Part shown: positions 48,724-59,099 of the stretch, piece after piece
Position numbering within the stretch: the stretch's first letter is position 1
How the letters are laid out: each line of letters starts with the position of its first letter
Origin: Nemania diffusa
Taxonomy: Eukaryota > Ascomycota > Sordariomycetes > Xylariales > Xylariaceae
Length of the DNA: 64,000 nucleotides
Assembly (NCBI GenBank): GCA_038501195.1
Contig: JBBPUQ010000003.1
Coordinates: 5,486,501-5,550,500, forward strand
Direction: 5' to 3'
Translations under genes and position numbers: made by a program
The notes under the pieces: model-generated
The model's database searches: none
Told to the model about the DNA's origin: nothing
Seen by the model: the letters and a program-made list of their open reading frames with translations, nothing else

Positions 48724-51365
48724 ATGGACGACAAGTTCCCCATCGGAGTTGCTCCGGCTAGCAATGTAGGCCGTGCCTCTCTCCCGTCCATATCTGGGAA
48801 GACGCTGGCTTCGTCAAAGGATTTAGACGAGACGTACAGTACATATAGGCAGCAAGATGCGCAAGATATCGACCCGCAGGAGGCGCGCCGTGTCGTGCGA
48901 AAAATAGACACGCATCTGCTACCCCTTTTGATGGGAACGTACCTCCTACAGTATCTCGATAAAACAAGCATCAATTCCGCAAGCGTCTTCGGGTTGCAGC
49001 AAGGCACGAACCTGCACGGACAGCAGTACTCGTGGCTAACGTCCCTCTTTTACATTGGCTACTTAGTGGCTCAGCCCGTCGCCGGATACTCTCTTCAGAG
49101 ACTCCCTCTGGGCAAGTTCATCGGCTATACGGTTGTCGGTATGCTCCGCCACGTCTGAATAAAAAACAGAAAGAAAAACAAAAGAAGAGAAGAAGAGAAG
49201 AGCCCCCCCGTCTCAACAGGTCACTAGAGCTAACTGTCACCGCGTTCCCCCGGGGCAAAGTCTGGGGCTTGCTCACGATCACGACGCCCGCGTGCACCAA
49301 CTTCGCCGGCATCGCCGCGAACCGGTTCCTGCTCGGCGTCTTCGAGTCGGCGGTGAACCCGGGGTTCGTGCTATGTCTGTCCATGTGGTACCGGGCCGAC
49401 GAGCAGCCCCTGCGCATGGTGGCGTACTACTGCATGAACGGCGTCGCCGGCATCGTCGGCGGCCTGCTGGGCTACGCCGTCGGGCACATCACGACCGGCC
49501 TGCCGCCGTGGCAGTACGTGTTTCTCATCTTCGGGTCCGTCAGCCTGGCCTGGGGCGTGGTGTTCCTGGCCTTCATGCCGGATCTGCCCACGACCGCGCG
49601 GTTCCTCGACGCGCGGCAGAGGGTCGTCGCCGTCGAGCGGGTTGCGCAGAATCGCCAGGGGGTCAAGAATCAGCATTTTAAGACGTATCAGATGTGGCAG
49701 TGCCTTCGGGATCCCAAGACCTGGATTCTCTTCGTCATGTCTGTAGCTGCGCAGGTAAGGAGACTGGCCCATGGAAACGTCGAGCCCACCTCTTGAGGGC
49801 TGCAGTTCCATGAGCTATGTCATATCCATAGAATGTTTCCCCACGGCTCATCCCGTCGCTAACGTTTTCACCCTGGGGATAGATACCCAATGCGGCACAA
49901 TCCACTGTAAGTTATTTGATCCGATAGGCCTATCGGAAACCGCTTGTTGTGACTGTTTATTTGTAGTTCACATCCATTATTCTCAAGACCTTCGGTTTCG
50001 ATATTCTGCAAACACAGTACATGCAAATTCCGGGCAATGTCAGTAAGTGAGGCGACATATACTACTCTTCTCTTCCTGGTGGCTGCCATATAGGACAAGG
50101 GCTTTTTCTACGTTGCACATCGGTGGTCAGATACTCTACATGGCCTGGACCAAGCCAGAGGCACGTTGTTCTCTCGATAGCAACAAAAGCTAACCGCAGA
50201 CGGTATAGTCCAAATCGTATCGCTCCTTGTATCGGGGTATATAAGCTCCAGGTTCCCTAATATGCGCTGTGCCGTCATGCTCGCCGGGAATCTCATCTGT
50301 GTGGCAGCCGGCAGCGTCCTCGTGGGATTACCTGTCGGACACGACGGCACAGAGAACAGGTGGGGGAGGCTCGTAGCTCTTTGGCTGTGCTCGTTCCAGT
50401 CTGTGGGATTCAGCATGAGTCTTACCATGGTGAGCAGCAATGTGGCGGGCTATACCAAGAAGCAGCTGACTGGAGCTATCCTCTTCGTGGGGTATTGCGT
50501 GGGCAATGGTGAGTACTATCCGTCTCGGGCTATGATAGATACGCATAAATACTTATCTCATGTACACAACGAGAGCTGACGTTTGCTAGTATGGATTTCT
50601 CCCACCCGAGTCATCTAGAAAACCTCGGGAAAAGAAAAATCAAAACTAAACGAGACTAGATCATCGGCCCCCAGACGTTTATCGAGGAAGAAGCCCCTCT
50701 CTATACATCTGCCTGGTAAGTATGAAACTGAGATAGACCCCCATCCTCTCATGCCTCTTGGGTATCAGGAATGGCCCTGTTTAGACTAACCTGTACGCAG
50801 TGAGTTAAGACATTGTGCTCTCTTTCCTATCATTAGCTACACGATGACGATTTCAAAAATCATGATCTGAAGCTGATATGCATGCCTCGGTCTTGCAGAC
50901 ATTGCGTAAGTACCAACTACAATCGTTCATCCGGAGTGCTCAGCGTAGTGTTGTGTTGTACAACATATGAACCCGGCTGACAGGGCGTAGGATCCTTGTC
51001 GGCTACTCGGTGAAGACGCTGATGGTGGTGGTACTGTATCTCTACATGTGGACCGTAAACAAAAAGAGGGACAGAGAGGCTGCTATTTCTGCGCCCGGGT
51101 TGACTGCCGAACAGGAGAAAGAAGCTATCGAGAGAGGCATGCAGGTAGGTTAGATGCCGAAGAGGCGTTTCTACCCAACATGATTGCTAAGTGGCTCATG
51201 AGAACCGTACTAGTGTGCAAACTGCACAGCTACCGACCGGTTGTCTCGTTTGCCTATTAATTCAGTCTGATTGCTTTGATGTGTTACAAGCTAAGGATTT
51301 GTGGCTGACGCATGTTACAGGATGTGACCGAACTTGACAACCCTGGATTCAGGTATGTCTTGTAA
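48724..51365 (+). CDS. DAL5/allantoate-permease-type MFS transporter, 3' half doubtful
   Basis: A 12-helix anion:cation symporter-family protein; the TM1 motif QYLDKTSINSASVFGL is typical of this family. Clear exons are 48,724-49,138, 49,261-49,754, a 24-bp exon 49,883-49,906 (IPNAAQST), 49,967-50,042 and 50,200-50,508. Later coding pieces are 50,660-50,715 (IIGPQTFIEEEAPLYTSA), 50,991-51,144 (ILVGYSVKTLMVVVLYLYMW) and 51,321-51,365 (DVTELDNPGFRYVL, stop). The good donor GTGAGT at 50,509 leaves the next exon one base out of frame. Only a weak donor (GTGGGC at 50,499) with a late acceptor at 50,990 gives an open frame of 520 residues, and it loses the conserved GN before IIGPQ. The gene may be decaying, or one extra G at 50,508 may be an error. 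Substrate unknown. Exon 2 is far richer in G/C at third positions than its neighbours. Confidence 0.7.
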
Positions 51366-53829
51366 CAATGGGGTCACAACAAGCTCACCGGGCGTCCACC
51401 ACCTCTACCCTAGCTAGTTACGGCAGGATCAAGATACCTAACCGCGCCGAAGAAGCGATCCCATCCTGTTAAGTTTGTTCGGCGCGGGCCGCAGGAACGT
51501 ATGTACGTAACTGTAAGACCTGTGCGTGGATAGCACGTCGCCCATATCTACCTATAAGGAGAACAAGGGTTATCTGAATACTTAGTGGAATCTCGATCTA
51601 GGCTACACACGTACGAAAGTATAAAGCATATGGTAGCTTGGTGTTTCAGCCGCCTTACTACAGCCAGCTCTAGGCCCTTTCGATGTAGCCACTTAGAATT
51701 ACTAAGATCGGTAGACATGGGTAATGATACCTACATTCCGTAATAGAAGTTGACGCTGAAAAGAAGACTCCTACCGAGCCTAGCGCAATTTGAACAAACA
51801 TCAAATACTGCGCCGACACTATGGGGCTGAATTCGGCTCCCCTGCATCACCTACGCCTCTGTACTCCGACAGTTTCCGCTGGAAACACTATCGGGTAGGA
51901 GACTTCTTTCACAGGGATCGTCGTGGTGGATGGAAGTTCCATAGATATAGGTAGCCTTCTCCACAAAGTGTCCGTAGAACGTGGTGTTGTAGGTAAGACA
52001 CTGTATGCGTGTTTAGTGTCGCTACCTATCGTTGGACCCCTTACGGTTTTCAACTGCATGTGTTAGCTCTGCCAGCCGTGCTCAATGGCATGCTTCTTAC
52101 GTTTCGGGTAGGAAGAATATGACCAAGGGCAAAGGTACCGAACTCCCGGGACTCCACGACCGTACGGTGTACAGTCAGATTTTCTACCCACGCCAAGTTC
52201 ACTACAAGTACTATGATCTAGATAGGTCTAGGTATGTATGAACTCTTCACCAGCAATCTGGCGTGCTTGGTACACTACTGACTTTACGCAGAGTGTTAGT
52301 GGCGTACATACATACGCATACACGACTGTGACATAACCAACACCGAATCGGTGGAGAGGGCAAGCCCGAGACCTGCTTTCACTACGCATACTTATAGGTT
52401 GGCGTAGATCCACATCACATCGGGGCATGCCGTGCACTAGCTGCCAACAATACCACGTACGTACCCGGCGTTTCCTCATAGCTAGTAGGTGGCTTGTTTG
52501 TAGACCGGATAGGCGTTCTGACCGGCGCTGTAAATCGTCTGTTCGTCATTTTCCCTAATAACCAGGATCCCCCCTCTTCAGTAAGATCTATATCATGTGC
52601 AATATAGAGTATCCTATTTCCCGATCCGTATAAGTCGACGAGTTGAGCGAACATGCGTCGGCTACCTACTCCACAAACCACCCCCAACATCCCAAATCTG
52701 TCACGCCAAGAACCTGGATCATGCGCTAGTGAACCGTCTTTCAAATTCTGCAGGCACGATGGCATCAAAGACCCCCGGTTGGTCAGGCACACAGTACGTG
52801 TGTATGTACGTGTGTATGTACGTATGTATGCGCTACCTGTCGGTACATATTCTATATGTACGTGAGATTTGGACGAGAAATGACAGGTATCTAGTGGGTA
52901 GGTAGGTGTTTGTAGTACTGTAGGTATAATTATATAGCAGAGTAGCAATCAGGCGGGTACTCGGGTAAGCAGAGCGGCATGCATGTTGGTGGTTTGAAGT
53001 GTACATACACCACATACCTACTGTAGTTGGTGTCCTGTACTTTGCCTTGCTTTGCTGACCCAACATTCCGAGTTCTGGGCCTGACTTCCTACATGAGCCT
53101 GTTCCTCGCCTCTGCTCTTCCGGGTACTTTAATTTCCGGCCTCCATGTGATCTAGGTAGACTATACACCACACTACCATATGTACCATCGATATCATACC
53201 ATAGTATGTGAGCACGTAGATCTGGGTCTGCTTTAATGTACGTAGATATCGTGGTCTGGGGATTTGTCAATCTCGCAAATCATAACCCTAACTAACGCCA
53301 TAATAGTTGGGCGAGGGAGCTTGCCGCTTGGCATGAGCCATCAACCCCAGAAGTACTGGTATGTGTAGTTCAGTCGACGTAATAATACGAATACTACGGC
53401 GTTGCTCGTTACATAACCTGTTTACTTACCACGCCTACGCTATTGTGCAAAAGCTTACCTATTCTGTACCTGGATAGGGATATCCAGGGTTACTACCCCG
53501 GGTACAGTCGCAGTACTTGTACATTCACTGCGACATGGCCATGCGGCATGGCGCTTGCTTCATGTATACGTGGCCAGGGATGTTCAATCATAACCCGGGG
53601 ATGTATATGTGAAGGTATGCAGCTAGGGTTTACATAGTGGAGGATAGAGAGGGATGGACTTACTGCCGCAGGTGGTAGGTGGCATTAGATATAAACTGTA
53701 CGGGATAGCCCCTCAGCTATACATATTAGCATCTGCTCAAAATCCAGATCAATCCTCAGCTCGTTGACATCGTGTTTCGCCCCCTCGACAAGTTCTCGGC
53801 TGCACCATTCGTCTTAGTGGTTCTCCATC
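51366..53829. other. 2.4-kb gene-free gap, MFS to P450
   Basis: No frame here looks like a protein. The sequence is rich in GTAC/TACGTA words and TAGGTA motifs and holds a (GTATGTAC)-type microsatellite at about 52,794-52,832. For so compact a region it is long, and a lost gene is possible, but no remnant was recognised. Confidence 0.5.
52794..52832. repeat. GTATGTAC-type microsatellite
   Basis: Alternating GTACGTGT and GTATGTAC units run for about 38 bases in the spacer before the P450 gene. Confidence 0.8.
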
Positions 53830-55865
53830 ATGGCCACTCCCATTGGACTGGCCGCATCGTTGTCGGCACTCGCTGGCGTTGTCTCTCATCTAAGCTACTT
53901 CATACACGGTGAGCATATGCTCACTGCATACAAGCTCGTGATACTTGCGCTCTTTGGCCCGCCCGCCGCTGTTGCGCTTCTCACAGCCGTGGCGGGGTTG
54001 CCATTATCCCACGCTACCCAGCTCACAGCTGTTAGTTATGGCGCATACATGGCGGCGCTCTTCACATCTATACTGGTCTATAGATCCTTCTTTCACCCGC
54101 TACGCCATTTCGCCGGTCCTAAACTGGCGCGACTGTCACAGTTTTATCACTTCTTCCATATCAGGGCCAAGGTCGACAACTATAGGCACCTGAATCGCCT
54201 ACACGAGAAGTATGGCGAATACGTGCGGGTTGGCCCCAATCTGCTCTCCATTTCCGACCCAGATATGATAGAGGTCATCTTCCACCCACAGAGCAATTTT
54301 GCCAAGGCCGATTGTTGGTATTCTGTTGTGCTGTCTTTTGCCATGCGACATGGGGGATCAGATTCTACTAACACCTCGTCCACCTAGGGTACGATATTGC
54401 CAACCCGTTACTTAACCTGGTGCAGCTGCGGGATAGGGCCGAGCATGATAGGCGTCGGCGTCACGGTTGGGACTTGGCCTTTACAACGAAAGCGCTCCGC
54501 TCTTACGATTCTCGCGTCATTAAGTACGCCGACCAGTTCGTCGCCCAGATGCAGAGGAGAGCGGGGCAGAACGTGAATATCACGAACTGGCTCGAGTGGT
54601 ACGCTTTTGATGTAATGGGTGAGTCTTCAGCCACATCCCTTCCTTGCTCTTGCTCTACAAGCAACGCGTTGACGGGTTGACTAATGGACAGTAGGTGACC
54701 TCGCCTTCGGGCGCTCTTTCAAAGCCTTGGAACATGGGAAGTCTCATGTGTATATCGACACCATGCACTCGACGAGCGCGCTTCCACTCGGCTGCCTCGG
54801 CACGTTGCCCTGGGTCATACAGACCATGACGGCTCTTGTGCCTGCTAGGTTGAACCCTTTCATGACTTTAGTGCGCTACAGCGTCGAGTGCATAGAAGAA
54901 CGCAAGCAGAGGAAGCCTACAGAACCGGACATCATGACCCCGATCCTAGCAGCCGGTCCCTTCTATGAGGATCCCAAGGCAGATGCGCTTCTCCTAGTGG
55001 GCGATGCCAGGCTCATCATCATAGCCGGAAGCGACACGTCGGCGTCCGCGCTGATTCACTGTTTCTATGAACTAGGAAGAGACGCAAACGTTGTGCGTAA
55101 GATACGCGAGGAACTTCAGCAGCATGGAATACGAAACGACGAGACGCTCTCTATCACGCAGCTGCAATACTTGGAATATTTGAATGCTTTTATCAACGAG
55201 ACGTTAAGAATGCGTGAGTGGCCCCCCGAGAAAGCGGGCGAAGACGGCGCTTGCTTGTAGACCTTGGTTCCCGCTCCGTGGCGAGGAATGGGTGCTTACT
55301 GCTGCTGATTATAGATCCGACGAACCCGGGTGGACTCTTCCGCCTGACACCGCCGGGCGGTGTCAAGATAGGCGGCCACTACTTGCCAGGAGGCGTCAAA
55401 GTGGTGAACCCACATTACACGGTCCTTCGATGTAAGAGCGCGGCACAGCATCTAGCACGTCGGGGACTTCTAGTATTAACTGAGTGTCGTCTAGCACCGA
55501 AAGCCTTTGTATCACCGAACGAGTTCATCCCCGAGCGATGGACCACCCAACCGCAGCTGATCCTTAATAAGAGGGCGTTCTGCCCCTTCTCCCTAGGACG
55601 ATATGCTTGTAAGATACCTTGGCTTGTTATACCTGTGCTCGCCGTCCTCTGTGTCTCGTCTAACTAAGGAGTGAAAAATAATATAGGCATCGGTAGGAAC
55701 CTGGCGATGAACGAACTACGGGCTGTCATCTCCAAGTCGGTCCTCGAATTCGACATAAGCTTTGCTCCTGGCGAGACGGGTCGGACTCTACTAGAGGAGT
55801 CGAGAGATATCTTTACCATGTCGCTTGCTAAGCTAGAACTTCGATTCACGAAGCGTTCGAAGTAG
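53830..55865 (+). CDS. Cytochrome P450 monooxygenase, microsomal
   Basis: A heme-thiolate oxygenase of unknown substrate, likely in the ER membrane. Six exons: 53,830-54,313, 54,388-54,618, 54,695-55,213, 55,315-55,431, 55,495-55,608 and 55,687-55,865, in phase throughout, 547 residues. The N-terminus has several hydrophobic stretches before SFFHPLRHFAGPKLARL, more than the usual single anchor. Motifs are the I-helix AGSDTS (349-354), ETLR (407-410, the ExxR pair), FIPERW, and the heme loop FSLGRYACIG with Cys489 formed across the last intron. All catalytic residues are present. The N-terminal pattern resembles P450s often annotated as tryprostatin B 6-hydroxylase-like, but that name should not be taken as function. 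It follows the MFS transporter on the same strand. Confidence 0.93.
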
Positions 55866-57087
55866 CAGCAGTAGGTAGCAGCCCGGCCGCTTTTCTCTCT
55901 ATCTTTTCCCTCTCCCTCTCCCTCTCTCTCGCTCTCTCGGTATTGGAATTGATACCCCTTTCATCATGATACCTATTATTAGATAGGTAGCCTGATCTGA
56001 TGACTTACGACTTTCTCGGAATTGGGGGATACGGTCGTCTTGGCGCATGGGAATTTCCTGCAATGGTACAGTAGGTCCTAGAATGTTGTACAGTATGTTG
56101 CGGGTTGTGGCGGGGAGACATGTGTATAGGTACAATAGAGATGAGGATGCACAGCGCTATTGCATTGGGCGAAGACGACGGAAGGACGGTCCATACAGTG
56201 GATAGGAGGTAGGTAGTTGCATCGTTTGCGGTGCGACCACACCACGTCAAACCCTGCATGAGTATACCCTGAGTATACCTACCTAGGTACGCTAGACGAT
56301 TGGCACTAGTGTGCTAGCGTGCTAGTGTGACAAGGGGTGTTGATAGGACCCGCACTATAATCCTTGTATGCTAGCGAAAATCTTCTAAATAGGTACCTTC
56401 ATAAGTCCGAGAGTCCGATAATTCGGGAACCTCGGGCCATGGTTACACGAACGATGATCGGCATTGACTAGGTACATGTGATACTCCCGTACTAGGTATA
56501 GTAGAGTGCTGGTAGATTGATTCTGCGAGGACCTTTTGGATCTACGACGGCGCTACCTACCTACTTATACACGTACAGAGTAGACTATACGCAGACGTGT
56601 ATGTTGACGGCATGGGAGAGTACTCGAATGATAACTTACCATCTACAGTACCATGCTGAGCTAATCATACTTGTATTGTTGCGTTGCGAGTCGCGCTTCT
56701 AGTATCTCTTATCTCCGAATCTGGGCGCCCGAAAAGAAACAAGAAAACGGAGATGCATAGAGAGATAGGGTTTCTATCATTGCAACACGGGTTCGGATTT
56801 CTTTAGTACCTAGGTACCTACCTAGGTATGTATCATAAGCTGTGGTGGTGGGAACTACCGGGTAGTCTTTGTTAAGGGTGGAGAATCGGTACCTAAATGG
56901 GGAGCTACAAGAAACGGGCTGCTGCCAGCTGTAGATTTACCATGAGACGGGCAGTAAGTAGATACTCCCCCGCTAGACCTAAAAAGGTCTAGGGTATTGA
57001 ATATGGAAAAAGAGAAGCCATTGAGTGAGATATGATGAAGGAATATCTTCGTTAGCTTGCACCGTGATCCCCGTCTCGAACGATAAA
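55866..57087. other. Spacer between P450 and uL15m
   Basis: No gene is seen. There is a CT-rich tract just after the P450 stop (55,893-55,937) and dense TAGGTA palindromes, for example TACCTAGGTACCTACCTAGG near 56,810. It must hold the promoter of the ribosomal protein gene. Confidence 0.55.
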
Positions 57088-58077
57088 ATGCCGCCACGAA
57101 TACCGATACAACTGGCGGCTCAGTATTGTAAGGTTCCACTGCAACCTTCTGCCCGTCCATCCGTCGTCAGTCTCTTCGCCGCCCTTTCGGTACAGACGGT
57201 GCAATCGCAGACTCGTAGCGCATCTATCCTCGCCAGTCTCTCCGACAACCCTGGCGCCTACCAGAAGCGCATCCGCCTCGGTCGTGGTGCGTCATCAGGC
57301 AAGGGCAAGACGTCTGGTAGAGGTCATAAGGGTCAGAAGCAGCATGGAAAGGTGAAGCCGTGGTTTCAGGGTGGTCAGACGCCTCTGATCCGCCAGAAGG
57401 GCACTCTAGGCTTCGAAAATCTGTGCGTCTACGACCTTTTTATTTTTTATTTTTTTTATTACTTTATGAATTAATTGACTAACAACAACGGCAGACGCGC
57501 CGACGTAATGTCCGAGGTCAATCTGGACAAGCTCCAGGACTGGATCGACGCTGGACGCCTTGACCCGACCAAGCCTATCACACCCAAGGAGCTAGTACAG
57601 TCCAATCTCGTGGGGACCATCAAGGACGGCATCAAACTACTGGCACGGGGCGGCGATACTCTAAAGCAGCCGGTAGACATCATGGTGTCCCGGGCGTCGG
57701 CAGCAGCCATCGAGGCGGTGGAGAAGGTGGGAGGCAAGATCGTGACGAGATATTACACAAAACAGGCCATCAAGCGGCTGGTTGAGGGAAAGAGTGTAAA
57801 CACGGGCCTACCGCTGCCGACGGGCCCTGAGCACGTCGAGCGCGTGCTTGAGGAGGGGCGAAAGAAGGGGTTCTTCTACCGCCTACCAGACCCGACGTCT
57901 CGTTGGGATATGGAATACTACCGCGACCCGGCCCACCGCGGTTATCTCAGCCATACCTTGCAGCCGGGCGAGTCGCCCAGCTTGTACTTCAGGGTACCGC
58001 CGACACAGATCGCCAGGGAAATGCAGACGAAGAAGAAGGTCAAGCAGGAGAATGTCAAGCTCTGGGAAAAGCTATAA
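57088..58077 (+). CDS. mrpl10: Mitochondrial large-subunit ribosomal protein uL15m
   Basis: A component of the mitochondrial 54S ribosomal subunit, homologous to bacterial L15. Exon 1 is 57,088-57,422 and exon 2 is 57,495-58,077, with a 72-bp intron (donor GTGCGT, branch GACTAAC); the product is 305 residues. The start is the ATG at 57,088, the second in the frame, because the peptide from there ([16 protein letters not shown], Arg and Ser rich, acid-poor) looks like a mitochondrial signal. The L15 signature follows: [38 protein letters not shown] and LGFENL. The C-terminal extension after about residue 225 is typical of fungal mitochondrial proteins. Confidence 0.95.
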
Positions 58078-59099
58078 TTGCCCCCGGGTTACTGCTACGC
58101 AACAGAACAGGTAGTGAGAGAGGAACTCAGGTGTACATAATGGCCATGTAAAATCATATATTTTCGCCCGTGGGCGGGTGTTGACCTCTCTAGATACAGG
58201 TTTGCACGGAGTATGGGTGTTCATCTTCACCAAGTTCATTCTTGCTAAGCCGCTCTTCATTTCAGATGCTAATACCTATCGTAGTATGCTTGATGCATAC
58301 CTAGGTAGGTACCTACCTACATATTGTAGGTATGTTGCTGCGATGGAGCATTACAATGTATGTACCTAATGGCCCTACGGTTACATTAATCCCATATAAG
58401 AATATCTAAACGCCATTATGCTTACCTTAGCTTCTTCCTCTGATCAATACGGGAAGTCTCGTGTTGCATATTTCCAAGTTTCCTGGTTTGGCGCGTTGGC
58501 TGGTCTTAGGTGGGTAGCTGTTGGAGTTGTCTCCGAATATAATGGGGAAATCAGGTTTTAACTTCCCCAGCTACCTGTGATCATAGGGGAGCGGGCATGC
58601 AGGCATGCAGGCACCAACCTAGATACCTACCTAATGCACATGTAATATTAGGTAGGCAGGCTTCGTTCTGCAAGGACGAGAACGAAGCTTGTTTACATTA
58701 TTCTGATTTGTTATTTTTGAACAGAAATCAACACCTACTGTCTAGATACTTACATAGTTCAGTTTACGTATTGGACTAATTCTCTCATAACGCTAGGTAT
58801 CTACTTACTGTACTGCTAGGTAGGTACCTGAGGGAGATATAGATACAGTGGTGTAAGCAGAGGGATCCAGTTTCTGTCACGCCTATCCTTGCCACCCGAT
58901 AACGTCTGCCCCCCCAGCTCAACTGTAGGTACTACGAGCTCCGTCCTGCGTCCCCAGATACATATGATACCTACTACCTGCTTACTCGCATACCATCACA
59001 TCACAGTTTGCGACTCGCGACTCGCAGCTCACGGCTCACGTTAGGCTCGTCTCGTCTCCCCTCCCCTCCCTTCCTTTCCCAGTCTCTCTTTGCAGCGTC
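58078..59099. promoter_or_regulatory. Spacer with mvp1 promoter and CT-rich leader
   Basis: No gene is seen. Near 58,299 lies TACCTAGGTAGGTACCTACC, a near-perfect palindrome of the spacer motif. Positions about 59,047-59,090 are a strong CT tract ending just before the mvp1 ATG; CT-rich leaders near the transcription start are common in filamentous fungi. Confidence 0.5.

Noticed and set aside
48420..49007. Minus-strand open frame of 195 codons before and over the MFS exon 1
   Set aside because: It overlaps the conserved first exon on the other strand and shows no recognisable domain.
53443..53637. 64-codon open frame before the P450 gene
   Set aside because: No similarity to any domain, low support, and likely promoter sequence.
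57025..57087. Upstream ATG of the uL15m frame
   Set aside because: The 21 extra residues include acidic residues and spoil the mitochondrial signal; the next ATG gives a typical one.
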